Source: Sphingomonadales bacterium 12-68-11 (GTDB lineage: Bacteria; Pseudomonadota; Alphaproteobacteria; Sphingomonadales; Sphingomonadaceae). Taken from it: DNA of 64,000 nt. The notes below the pieces were generated by a model, which was not told the origin of the DNA, searched no databases, and saw only the letters and a program-made list of their open reading frames with translations. Of this stretch, positions 17,246-25,266 are shown piece after piece. Within the stretch, counting starts at the first letter, position 1. Each line of letters opens with the position of its first letter. A program made the translations under genes and the position numbers. The DNA lies in assembly GCA_002279825.1 (NCBI GenBank), contig NCCV01000001.1:1-64000 (forward strand), read 5' to 3'.

Positions 17246-17871
17246 GACGGACCGTACACCCGGCCACGGCCCTCGCGCTGCCCGACCGGCTTGGCGCTAC
17301 GCTCGATTTCAGCCAGGACCGGGTTCTGCTGCCCGTCGATGCTGGCGTAATCGCGCGCCGAGCGCCCCGAGTTGTCGTTGCGGTCGGGGTCCGCCCCGGC
17401 CGCGAGCAGGACGCGGATAAGCTGGAGGTCCTTGCGGTGGACCGCATACATCAGCGGCGTTTCCCCGGTGCTGTTGGGATTGTCGACCCGTGCGCCCTTG
17501 GCAACCAGCGCCTCGACTCCCGGCAGGAAGCCGATCCGGCAGGCAAGCAGAAGCGGCGTGACGCCCTGCCGGTCAGCCAGGTTGGCATCGGCCCCCCGCG
17601 TCAGCAGGAAATTGAGCCAGGTCTCGTCGCGGCGGGCGACGACGACGTGCAGCGCGGTGCGGTTGGTGCCTATTTCGCGCGCATTGATCAGCGTCGAACC
17701 GGCTTCGGACAGCATCTCCGTTACGGTTGCGCTCTCCTTCTTTTCGACCGCCTCAATGAAGCGGGTGGCGGGCGTCTTGCTCTGCGCCGCGGCCGGAGTG
17801 GCCACGCCCAGCGCGAGCGCGGCGGCCAGCGCTCCGTACACCGCCCGATTCCAGATCAAACCCCGAAGCAA
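17242..17871 (-). CDS. Exported ankyrin-repeat protein
   Basis: 209 residues with a signal peptide (about 1-30, ending TPAAAQS) followed by about four ankyrin repeats (for example NRTALHVVVARRDETWLNFLL, GVTPLLLACRIGFLPGVEALV and GETPLMYAVHRKDLQLIRVLL). The C-terminal 40 residues are polar. The repeats imply protein binding in the periplasm; the partner is unknown. It is translationally coupled to COQ9 downstream. Confidence 0.88.
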   Translation of the reverse strand: MLRGLIWNRAVYGALAAALALGVATPAAAQSKTPATRFIEAVEKKESATVTEMLSEAGSTLINAREIGTNRTALHVVVARRDETWLNFLLTRGADANLADRQGVTPLLLACRIGFLPGVEALVAKGARVDNPNSTGETPLMYAVHRKDLQLIRVLLAAGADPDRNDNSGRSARDYASIDGQQNPVLAEIERSAKPVGQREGRGRVYGPS

Positions 17872-17952
17872 AGCGATCCCTTTCCTGTCCAGGCTGAGGA
17901 TAGCCGGCCCTGCCGGCGGACTCGGCCCTTGCCCGGGGGGGTTTAGCAGAGC

Positions 17953-18573
17953 ATGAACGGCGCTGCCATGCCTGCTCCCGTTCGTTGTCTCGCCGCCGGC
18001 TTCGCGCTCGCCCTACTGGCCGCCTGCGGAAGTTCCGTCTCGCCGCCCGCCGGCGATCCGCCCTTGGCCGGAGCGGCGATCGGCGGGCCGTTCGAGCTGG
18101 TCGACAGCACCGGCAAGACGGTGCGTTGGAGCGACTTCGACGGCAAATACCGGATTGTCTATTTCGGCTATACCTATTGCCCCGACGTGTGCCCGTACGA
18201 CGTGCAGCGGATGATGGCGGGGTTCGCGCAGTTCAAGCGCGCGCATCCCGATCGGGCCGCGCAAGTGCAGCCGCTGTTCGTGTCGATCGATCCCGAGCGC
18301 GACACGCCCGCGGTTGTCGGCGAGTTCAGCAGCGCCTTTTCCGACGACCTGCTCGGCCTGACCGGCACGCCCGCGCAAGTCGACCAGGCGGCGAAAGCGT
18401 TCAAGGCGTTCTATGCCAAGGGACAGGACGCCGGCAACGGCAGCTACCTGATGGACCACAGCCGCGCCGCCTACCTGATGGGCCGCAACGGCGAGCCGAT
18501 CGCGCTGCTGCCGGTCGAAACCGCCGACAAGGGTGAAGCCGTGGCGGCGGAGCTGGCCAAGTGGGTGAGTTGA
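17953..18573 (+). CDS. SCO1/SenC family copper-binding lipoprotein
   Basis: 206 residues. Lipobox LLAAC (Cys25) anchors it to the membrane. The thioredoxin-fold domain carries the copper site Cys76-x3-Cys80 (TYCPDVCP) and His169 (LMDHSRAA). SCO proteins deliver copper to, or reduce, the CuA site of cytochrome oxidase. The start could also be ATG 17968 (MPAPVR), which gives a more compact signal. The stop overlaps the next gene by 13 bases. Confidence 0.93.
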   Translation: MNGAAMPAPVRCLAAGFALALLAACGSSVSPPAGDPPLAGAAIGGPFELVDSTGKTVRWSDFDGKYRIVYFGYTYCPDVCPYDVQRMMAGFAQFKRAHPDRAAQVQPLFVSIDPERDTPAVVGEFSSAFSDDLLGLTGTPAQVDQAAKAFKAFYAKGQDAGNGSYLMDHSRAAYLMGRNGEPIALLPVETADKGEAVAAELAKWVS

Positions 18574-19010
18574 GAGAGCGGTTCTGGGAACTGCCGCTCG
18601 AGGCGCTCGGCCGCGAGGAATGGGAAGCCCTGTGCGACGGCTGCGGGCGCTGCTGCCTGCACAAGCTGGAAGACGACTTCACCGGCGACGTGACCGAGAC
18701 CAACGTCGCGTGCCGCCTGCTCGACACCGGCACCGCGCGGTGCAGCGACTACAAGCACCGCAAGGCCTTTGTCCCCGATTGCCTGCGACTGACCCCTCGG
18801 CTGGTGCGCGAAGTGCCTTGGTTGCCCGAAAGCTGCGCCTATCGCCGCCGCGCCGAAGACCGCCCGCTGCCGCGCTGGCATCCTCTGCTTACCGGGAGCA
18901 GCGAGGCCATGATCGCCGCCGGGGCCAGCGTGGCCGGCCGGGTCATCAGCGAGGACGACGCCGGGCCGCTCGAACACCACATCGTCGAATGGCCCAAGGC
19001 GGTGGCATGA
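18561..19010 (+). CDS. YcgN family cysteine-cluster protein
   Basis: 149 residues. The family signature LCDGCGRCCLHKLED (Cys cluster at about 25-32) is followed by further conserved cysteines at VACRLLD, ARCSDY, PDCLRL and ESCAYR, a set suited to metal or Fe-S binding. The C-terminus HHIVEWP is typical of the UPF0260/YcgN group. The function is not known. GTG 18561 overlaps the SCO gene; the stop overlaps the next gene by ATGA. The three genes form one unit. Confidence 0.88.
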   Translation: MGELRERFWELPLEALGREEWEALCDGCGRCCLHKLEDDFTGDVTETNVACRLLDTGTARCSDYKHRKAFVPDCLRLTPRLVREVPWLPESCAYRRRAEDRPLPRWHPLLTGSSEAMIAAGASVAGRVISEDDAGPLEHHIVEWPKAVA

Positions 19011-19777
19011 GTGGAGGCGAGCGCGCGGGGCTGGCTGGCCAGATCATCGGCTGGCTGCGCGAGGATCCCGCGCCGCGCACCGCGCTGGTCGGCGGACGCG
19101 AGTTGCCGGTGGCGATCCGCCGTCATCCCCGTGCCCGCCGCCTGACCATGCGCCTCGCGCCTGATGGCAGCGAGATCCGCGTCACCCTGCCGCGCTGGGG
19201 CCGTTCACTCGACGCGATGATCTTCGTCGCCAGCCGTGCCGACTGGCTCGAGGCGCAGCTCGCGGCGATTCCCGAGGCCACCCCGCTCGCGGCGGGCGGC
19301 ACGCTGCGCTACCGCGGGCGCGAGCTGGCGATCGACTGGGCGGCCACGCGCCCCCGCAAGCCGGTGCTGGGCGACGCGAGCATCGTTCTGGGCGGCCCGC
19401 ACGAGACCGTACCGAGCCGCTTGCAACGCTGGTGCGAGGCCGAAGCGCTCCGCATGCTGGGCGACGACCTGGCGCATTATTGCGCCCGCGCCGGCCGCGC
19501 TGCGCCGCAACTGCGGCTGTCGCGCGCGCAGCGGCGCTGGGGCAGTTGCTCGGGCCGGAGCGACGGCGCACGCTGCATCCGCATCAACTGGCGGCTGGTC
19601 CAGGCGCCCGACGCGGTGCGCCGCTCGGTGGTCGCGCACGAAGTCGCGCATCTCGTGCATTTCGACCATTCGCCGGCGTTCCACGCCCTGCTCGGCGAGC
19701 TTTACGAAGGCGACCTGGCCGACGCCGACGGCTGGCTGCGCCGCGAAGGGCGCGGCCTTTACGCCGCGTTCGGCTGA
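19007..19777 (+). CDS. YgjP-type (DUF45) zinc metalloprotease
   Basis: 256 residues. The zinc motif is His211-Glu212-x2-His215 in VVAHEVAHL, with His221 in FDHSPAFH as probable third ligand. RRWGSCSGRSDGARCIRINWRL (about 177-197) contains the WGSC motif typical of YgjP/SprT-like enzymes. It is cytoplasmic, with no signal peptide. ATG 19007 overlaps the upstream stop (ATGA). Targets of this family are poorly known. Confidence 0.88.
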   Translation: MSGGERAGLAGQIIGWLREDPAPRTALVGGRELPVAIRRHPRARRLTMRLAPDGSEIRVTLPRWGRSLDAMIFVASRADWLEAQLAAIPEATPLAAGGTLRYRGRELAIDWAATRPRKPVLGDASIVLGGPHETVPSRLQRWCEAEALRMLGDDLAHYCARAGRAAPQLRLSRAQRRWGSCSGRSDGARCIRINWRLVQAPDAVRRSVVAHEVAHLVHFDHSPAFHALLGELYEGDLADADGWLRREGRGLYAAFG

Positions 19778-19827
19778 CCCCGGCTTAGCGGGTAGCGCGG
19801 CGGCAAGGTTGCGCCTATCTTGGGCCG

Positions 19828-20283
19828 ATGAGCTATTGGCGGAAAATCTCGCCGAGCGGGGCGATCGGCGATCTGTTCGCCTATTGGCGCCAGCCGACTC
19901 CCTATCGCTGGCCGATCCTCGGGCTGTCGATGGCGATCACCCTGACGATGCTGCTGGTGCTGATCCCGGAAACCGTGCGCAAGCCGCCCGATCCGCCAGA
20001 AGTGACCTGGATCTCGACCTTCGAGGCGGGCCGCACCGATGCGCAGATCGCCGCCTCCAACCTCGCCAACCAGCAGCGCCAGGACGTGCTTACGGCCGAA
20101 CGCGCCCAGCGCGAAGAGGAGCGCCGCGAGCGCGCCCGGGCCTTGGGCCGCGCGACCTTCATCGATGTCGATAGCCTCGAGGCACAGATGAAGCGGCGTC
20201 TGGCTGCGCAGGAGGCAGCGCAAGCCGCCGCCCGCGCGCGTGCCGCCGAGCAGCAACAGCAGCAGACCCAACCTGCCCGATAG
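19828..20283 (+). CDS. Single-pass membrane protein with a coiled coil
   Basis: 151 residues: a short N-terminal part (FAYWRQPTPYRWPILGLSMAI), one membrane helix at about 28-48, then an extended Arg/Glu/Ala-rich helix (AERAQREEERRERARALGRA) and a glutamine run near the C-terminus. The layout suggests a cytoplasmic N-terminus and a periplasmic coiled coil. No family is recognised, although the pattern recalls small sphingomonad proteins beside ribD. It overlaps ribD by 44 bases in another frame. Confidence 0.7.
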   Translation: MSYWRKISPSGAIGDLFAYWRQPTPYRWPILGLSMAITLTMLLVLIPETVRKPPDPPEVTWISTFEAGRTDAQIAASNLANQQRQDVLTAERAQREEERRERARALGRATFIDVDSLEAQMKRRLAAQEAAQAAARARAAEQQQQQTQPAR

Positions 20284-21232
20284 CGACGACGCGCGCTGGC
20301 TGGCCGCGGCGGCGAGCCTCGCCGAGCGCGCGCGGCCGCTGAGCCGGCCCAATCCCGCGGTCGGCGCGATCATTGTCAAGGCCGGGATCGTGGTGGGCAG
20401 CGGCTGGACCGCGCCCGGCGGACGGCCGCATGCCGAGGCGATCGCGCTGGGCCAGGCCGGCGAGGCGGCGCGGGGCGCCATGCTCTACGTCACCCTCGAG
20501 CCCTGCGCGCACCGCTCCGAGCGGGGGCCCGCCTGCGCCGAGCTGACGGTCGCGGCGGGACTGGCGCGGGTGGTGGTGGGCATCGCCGATCCCGATCCGC
20601 GCACGGCCGGGCAAGGCATCGAAGGCCTGCGCGGCGCCGGTATCGAGACCGTCCTCGCGAACGACCCCGCCTGCCGCCGGAGCCTGCGCGGATACACGAA
20701 AGCTCAGGAAAGCGGGCTTCCCGAAGTCACCCTCAAGCTCGCCCTCACCGCCGATGGCTTCATCGCCCGCGCCGACGGCAGCAGCAAGTGGATCACCGGC
20801 GAAGCGGCGCGCGCGCATGTCCACCGCGAGCGGGCGCGCGTCGATGCGATCCTGGTTGGCGGCGGCACGCTGCGCGCGGATGCGCCCCGGCTCGACGTGC
20901 GCCTGCCGGGCCTGGCGGACCGCAGCCCCGAGCGCGCGGTGCTAACTCGTGGCGCCGGGCCTCCGGGCTGGATAACCCTGCCCGATCCTCAAGCGATCGC
21001 CGGGCGCGGCTGGCAGCATCTGTTCGTCGAGGGCGGCGCGGCGGCGGCGGCGGCGTTCCTCGAAGCAGGGTTGGTCGACCGCCTGCTGGTCTACCGGGCG
21101 CCGGTCGAATTCGGTGCGGGCACCCCCGCATTCCGGGATCCGGGCCCAGACGGAGTACCGCGCGGATGGGACCGCATCGACAAACGCGCGTTCGGCGCGG
21201 ACACCCTCGAAATCTTCGCGCGGGCAGGCTAG
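20240..21232 (+). CDS. ribD: Bifunctional riboflavin biosynthesis deaminase/reductase RibD
   Basis: 330 residues. The N-terminal deaminase has zinc ligands His64-Ala-Glu66 (RPHAEAI), Cys89 (TLEPCAH) and Cys99 (GPACAEL). The C-terminal reductase shows LKLALTADGFIA, SKWITGEAAR and LVGGGTLRADAP. It catalyses two consecutive steps from the GTP cyclohydrolase II product. The first GTG at 20240 overlaps the previous gene by 44 bases; a later start is possible because the deaminase proper begins near residue 18. Confidence 0.94.
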   Translation: MPPSSNSSRPNLPDSDDARWLAAAASLAERARPLSRPNPAVGAIIVKAGIVVGSGWTAPGGRPHAEAIALGQAGEAARGAMLYVTLEPCAHRSERGPACAELTVAAGLARVVVGIADPDPRTAGQGIEGLRGAGIETVLANDPACRRSLRGYTKAQESGLPEVTLKLALTADGFIARADGSSKWITGEAARAHVHRERARVDAILVGGGTLRADAPRLDVRLPGLADRSPERAVLTRGAGPPGWITLPDPQAIAGRGWQHLFVEGGAAAAAAFLEAGLVDRLLVYRAPVEFGAGTPAFRDPGPDGVPRGWDRIDKRAFGADTLEIFARAG

Positions 21233-21241
21233 GGCCTCGCC

Positions 21242-21862
21242 ATGTTCACCGGCATCGTCACCGCCATCGGCATGATCGAGCGCGTCGAGCAGCGCGGCGA
21301 CTTGCGCGTCACGATCGCCTGCCCGTTCGATCCGGCGACGATCGCCATCGGCGCCTCGATCGCCTGCTCGGGGGTGTGCCTGACGGTCGTCGAGCGCGGC
21401 GGGGAGGCAGGCGCGGCCTGGTTCGCGGTCGACGTCTCGGCCGAAACGCTCAGCCGCACCGCGCGCGACATGTGGCGCGTAGGGCGCCGGCTCAATCTCG
21501 AACCTTCGCTCAGGGTCGGCGACGAACTGGGCGGACACATCGTGTCGGGCCATGTCGATGCGGTGGGCACGATCGCGGACTGGCAGCTCGAAGGCGATTC
21601 GACGCGCCTGACGGTGCGCGCGCCCGCCGAACTTGCCCCGTTCATCGCTCCCAAGGGCTCGATCGCGGTCGACGGCGTCTCTCTAACGGTCAACGCCGTC
21701 GCCGACCGTCCGGACGGCACGGTCGATTTCGGGCTCAACGTCATCCCACATACCTGCGAAGCGACCACGCTCGGCGAGATCGCGCAAGGTGCCGAGGTCA
21801 ATCTCGAGATCGACACCGTGGCCCGCTATCTCAAGCGGCTGGACAGCCTGCGAAACCGCTGA
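21242..21862 (+). CDS. ribE: Riboflavin synthase alpha chain
   Basis: 206 residues with two lumazine-binding barrels in tandem. The first starts MFTGIV and carries IACSGVCLTV. The second carries GHIVSGHVDAVG and IAVDGVSLTVNAV. It dismutates two 6,7-dimethyl-8-ribityllumazine molecules into riboflavin. It follows ribD by 9 bases. No FMN riboswitch was recognised upstream of either gene. Confidence 0.95.
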   Translation: MFTGIVTAIGMIERVEQRGDLRVTIACPFDPATIAIGASIACSGVCLTVVERGGEAGAAWFAVDVSAETLSRTARDMWRVGRRLNLEPSLRVGDELGGHIVSGHVDAVGTIADWQLEGDSTRLTVRAPAELAPFIAPKGSIAVDGVSLTVNAVADRPDGTVDFGLNVIPHTCEATTLGEIAQGAEVNLEIDTVARYLKRLDSLRNR

Positions 21863-21866
21863 ACCG

Positions 21867-22538
21867 ATGGACCGGCGCCTGACGATCGTTGTGGCGCTGG
21901 CCGCGCTGGGGCTGTTCTACGCCTTCGGGCTCAGGCACATCGTCAGTATCGAAGGCCTGCAAACGCATATCGCCGACCTGACTGCGCTCTACCGTGAAAA
22001 TCCGGGGTGGTTCGTCGCGGGGTTCGTGCTGCTGATTTCCATGCTGCTAGCGATGTGCCTACCGGCTGTCGTGCTGACACCGTCGCTCGCCGCCGGCGCG
22101 CTGTTCGGGCAGCCCTGGGGCACACTGATCATGCTGGCGACATTGACGATCGGCGATTCGCTCGGCTTCCTCGTCGCGCGCTATCTGCTCCGCGACTGGG
22201 CCGAGCGGCGCTTTGCCCGGCACATGACCACGATCGACCGCGGCGTCGAACGCGACGGCGCGTTCTACCTGCTGGCGCTGCGGCTTTCCGCGGTGGTGCC
22301 CTATTTCGTGGTCAACGTCGGCATGGCGCTGACGCGGATGCCGATCTGGATCTATGCGCCCGTCAGCCTGATCGGGCTGGCGCCGGTGACCTTCCTCTAT
22401 GTCAGCGCGGGCGAGGCGCTGATGGAAATCCGCTCGGCGGACGACATCCTGTCGCTGCGGCTGCTGCTGGTGCTCGGCGCGCTCGGCCTGCTGCCGCTGA
22501 TCATGCGGCTGGCGTTCCGCCGCCGCCTGGCCGATTGA
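21867..22538 (+). CDS. TVP38/TMEM64 family membrane protein
   Basis: 223 residues and about five membrane segments. The conserved SNARE-associated (DedA-like) core is visible: LTPSLAAGALFGQPWGTLI, GDSLGFLVARYLLRDWAERRF and LRLSAVVPYFVVNVGMALTRMP. Members are thought to move or scramble lipids; a specific role here is not visible. ATG 21867 lies 4 bases after the ribE stop, so it is probably co-transcribed. Confidence 0.9.
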   Translation: MDRRLTIVVALAALGLFYAFGLRHIVSIEGLQTHIADLTALYRENPGWFVAGFVLLISMLLAMCLPAVVLTPSLAAGALFGQPWGTLIMLATLTIGDSLGFLVARYLLRDWAERRFARHMTTIDRGVERDGAFYLLALRLSAVVPYFVVNVGMALTRMPIWIYAPVSLIGLAPVTFLYVSAGEALMEIRSADDILSLRLLLVLGALGLLPLIMRLAFRRRLAD

Positions 22539-23078
22539 TCAGGCGAGTGGACCGGCCGCGAAGCTGGCGCGGGTAATCTCGAACACCACGTGCGGCACCG
22601 GGCCGAGCGGCGTTTCGGCCATCTCGATCTCATCGGTCAGCCGCCCGCCGATGTTCGCCATCGCCCCGCGCGAGATGACGTTGTCCTCGCCGACCCGGAA
22701 CACCACGCGTTCGACGAAGCCGAACGCATGGGTCAGCATAAGGCGCTTCATCTCGGCGTTGTAACCTTCGCCCCACAGCCGGCGGGCGAGGAAAGTCCAG
22801 CCGATCTCGACCGAGCCGCCCTGTTCGGGTTCGTGGTACTGGAAGCGCGACGAGCCGACAGTTTCGCCGGTTTCCTTCTCGATCACCGCGAGCGCGCCGC
22901 CCTGAGCGAGCGCGTCGGCGAAGAAGGCGCGGAATACCGGCTCCTGCCAGCGGTCGTGCATCGGATGGCGCGCCCACAGCTCGCGGTCGGATGCGACGGT
23001 GTAGAGCGCGTCCCAGTCCTGTTCGGCCAGCGGGCGCAGCAGCAGCCTCTCGCCCGCGAGCGTCGGCTGGCGGTCCAT
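22539..23078 (-). CDS. GNAT family N-acetyltransferase (RimJ/RimL-like)
   Basis: 179 residues. The start GERLLLRPLAEQDWDALY is typical of RimJ/RimL-type GNATs. A central strand-helix segment SVEIGWTFLARRLWGEGYNAEMKRLML includes the acetyl-CoA loop analogue LWGEGYN, followed by RVVFRVGEDNVISRGAMANIGG. It probably acetylates a protein N-terminus or small amine; the substrate is unknown. It begins one base after the aminotransferase stop and converges on TVP38 with no spacer. Confidence 0.88.
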   Translation of the reverse strand: MDRQPTLAGERLLLRPLAEQDWDALYTVASDRELWARHPMHDRWQEPVFRAFFADALAQGGALAVIEKETGETVGSSRFQYHEPEQGGSVEIGWTFLARRLWGEGYNAEMKRLMLTHAFGFVERVVFRVGEDNVISRGAMANIGGRLTDEIEMAETPLGPVPHVVFEITRASFAAGPLA

Positions 23079-23079
23079 C

Positions 23080-24258
23080 TCAGCTCGTGACCGCCGTCAG
23101 CGCGGCGACGAACTTGGGCAGGTTGAGCGTGGTCAGCCCGGCGACGTTGATGCGCCCCGAGCCCGCCATGTAGACGCCGTGATCGGCGCGCAGCGCCTCG
23201 ATCTGGGACTTGTCCAGCGGCAGCATCGCGAACATGCCATGCTGGCGGCCCAGAGGGGTCAGATCGACCGCGCCGGCCTGGCCCGCGTCGGCGAGCCGGC
23301 CGCGCACCAGGTGGATCCGTTCGCGCATCTGCTCGAGCTCGTCGAGCCACTGCGCGGTGAGCGCCGCGTCCTCGAGCACGATCCGCACCGCCGCGCCGCC
23401 GTGATCGGGCGGCATCGACCAGTTGGCGCGGGCCAGCGCGAGGCCGTTAGAATAGACCTTGCCCATCTGCCCGGCCTCGGCGACCTGCATGAAGAACGCG
23501 CCGACACGGTCGCGGTAAAGGCCGAAGTTCTTGTCGCAGCTATAAGCGATGAGTGCTTCGGGCACGGCGGCGAGCAGCGCGCGCATGCCCTGGGCGTCCG
23601 CTTCCATTCCTTCGCCGAGGCCCTGGTAGGCGAGATCGACGATCGGCAGAACCGGACTGCCAGCCAATCGCGAGGTGATCTCGGCCCAATGCGCGGGCGT
23701 GTAGTCGATGCCCGTGGGGTTGTGGCAGCAGCCGTGCAGCAGGATCGCGTCGCCCTCGCCAGCGGCGGCGAGCGCGGCGGTCAGCGCCTCGATGTCGGCG
23801 ACGCCGTCGGCGGTCGCATGGGAAAACGCCGCCAGTTCCAGCCCGAGGTCGGCAACGATCTGCGCGTGGTTGGGCCAACTCGGCGTGCCCATCAGGATCC
23901 GCCGGATCCCCGCGCGCTGGGCCATCGCCAGCGCGAGGCGCACGCCGCCGGTGCCGCCCGGAGTCTGCATGCCCTGGATGCGGCCGCCCTTGGAAGGATC
24001 GGCGGCGCCGAACACGTACGGCATCAGCGCCTCGACGAAGCCCATGTCGCCTTCGGGCCCCAGGTAGGACTTCGACGTCTGGGTATCGACCAGACGCTGC
24101 TCGGCAGCCTTGATCGCGCTGAACACCGGAGTGCCGCCTTGGCCGGTGCGATAGACGCCGACGCCGAGGTCGATCTTGTCGGCGCGCGGGTCGGCATCGT
24201 GGAGCTTGATCAGCGCGAGCAGCGCATCGGGCGGCTGTTGGTCTAGACGGTCGAGCAT
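23080..24258 (-). CDS. Aromatic amino acid / aspartate aminotransferase
   Basis: 392-residue class I PLP enzyme of the AspC/TyrB branch. PLP is held by Lys243 (SCDKNFGLYRDR), Asp208 and Tyr211 (VDLAYQGLGEG) and the CHNPTG loop (178-183). IDLGVGVYR (29-37) is the branch hallmark, and the C-terminal Arg in GSGRINVAGL binds the substrate carboxylate. It transfers amino groups between aspartate or aromatic amino acids and 2-oxoglutarate; sequence alone does not decide which. It is followed closely by the GNAT gene. Confidence 0.92.
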   Translation of the reverse strand: MLDRLDQQPPDALLALIKLHDADPRADKIDLGVGVYRTGQGGTPVFSAIKAAEQRLVDTQTSKSYLGPEGDMGFVEALMPYVFGAADPSKGGRIQGMQTPGGTGGVRLALAMAQRAGIRRILMGTPSWPNHAQIVADLGLELAAFSHATADGVADIEALTAALAAAGEGDAILLHGCCHNPTGIDYTPAHWAEITSRLAGSPVLPIVDLAYQGLGEGMEADAQGMRALLAAVPEALIAYSCDKNFGLYRDRVGAFFMQVAEAGQMGKVYSNGLALARANWSMPPDHGGAAVRIVLEDAALTAQWLDELEQMRERIHLVRGRLADAGQAGAVDLTPLGRQHGMFAMLPLDKSQIEALRADHGVYMAGSGRINVAGLTTLNLPKFVAALTAVTS

Positions 24259-24311
24259 GGCGGCGCGCTCATGCCGGGGGAGCGCTGCGACCGCAAGGTC
24301 ATTTGGCGATT

Positions 24312-24336
24312 CTCCCCTCCCGTAAGCGGGAGGGGA
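24312..24336. repeat. GC-rich hairpin repeat between eipA and the aminotransferase gene
   Basis: Arms CCCCTCCCG (24314-24322) and CGGGAGGGG (24327-24335) close a TAAG loop. The sequence is like the short GGGAGGGG palindromes scattered in sphingomonad genomes. It sits 8 bases after the eipA stop and could also act as a transcription stop, but no T-run follows. Confidence 0.6.
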
Positions 24337-24343
24337 ACTCGTA

Positions 24344-25135
24344 TCAGAACGGCAGCCAGCGCTGCTCCTTGGAAAAGCGCATGTAGCCGGCGTTGACGCC
24401 CAGCCGCAGCCCAGCGCCGACGCGGATCGGGATCAGCACCACGCCATCCTTGCGCAGATAGCTGGCGGTCAGCCCGCCAACGAAATAGGCCTGCCCCTCG
24501 CCCGCCGGATAGCGTTCGTAGAGTTCCTCGGTGTCGTAGAGGTTGTAGACCAGCACGAAAGTGCTGCCGGCATTGGCACCCACGTCGAAGCCGACCGAGG
24601 GGCCGGTCCAATAGACCGGCTTCTGGCCTTCCACCCGGTGGAACAGCGTCCCCGAACCATAGCGCGCGCCGAGGATGAAGGCGCCGCCCGCTTCGCGCCC
24701 GACGATGTAGCCGTTGGGCTCGCCCTGTTCCTTGAGAATGTCCTGGATCAGCCGCGCGATGCCCTCGGCGCCCTTGCCGAACACGCCTTCGGCCGCACCG
24801 ATCAGATCGTCCTGCTTGTAAGTATCGCCTTGCGCGGCGGCGAGAGCGGGCTGCGCAGCGGCCTGGCTCGCTGCGACTGACGGCGCGGGGCTGGTGACCA
24901 CCGGAGGCGCTTCGGGCGGCAGGTCGAGCGCGCGGTCCTCGTATGTCGGCACGCCATCGGCGTCGTACGTGTTGCCGGGAGCCTGCGGGGCGGAGAGATC
25001 GCCGTCGATTGCGGTGTCGGGGTCGATCGTCTGCACGCTTTGCGCGGCGACGGGGCCGGCCGCGCACGCGATCGCGAGCCCGAACACGGCGCCCTGCACG
25101 TGGCGGCGGCAGGCGGCGGCAATTCGCATCATCAT
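24344..25135 (-). CDS. eipA: EipA family envelope protein (DUF1134)
   Basis: 263 residues. The signal peptide ends GPVAAQS, followed by a Pro/Ala-rich linker and the DUF1134 domain: GYIVGREAGGAFILGARYGSG, PVYWTGPSVGFDVGANAG and GVVLIPIRVGAGLRLGVNAGYMRF, each spread over about 140-255. EipA in Brucella is a small beta-barrel periplasmic protein needed for envelope integrity. Three ATGs in a row begin the frame; GGGGGA lies 11 bases upstream of the first. It stands alone downstream of the symporter. Confidence 0.9.
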   Translation of the reverse strand: MMMRIAAACRRHVQGAVFGLAIACAAGPVAAQSVQTIDPDTAIDGDLSAPQAPGNTYDADGVPTYEDRALDLPPEAPPVVTSPAPSVAASQAAAQPALAAAQGDTYKQDDLIGAAEGVFGKGAEGIARLIQDILKEQGEPNGYIVGREAGGAFILGARYGSGTLFHRVEGQKPVYWTGPSVGFDVGANAGSTFVLVYNLYDTEELYERYPAGEGQAYFVGGLTASYLRKDGVVLIPIRVGAGLRLGVNAGYMRFSKEQRWLPF

Positions 25136-25266
25136 GGCACTATATCCCCCAGCGCCCGCGACGCGGGCCGGTCCAGCCCAGAGAAGAATCCCCCGCGCGT
25201 GAAGCGGCAATGAATGCGCGCCGAGCCGAGTCGGTTTTGCGGCGAGGCGATTCGCCGGTGCGGCGG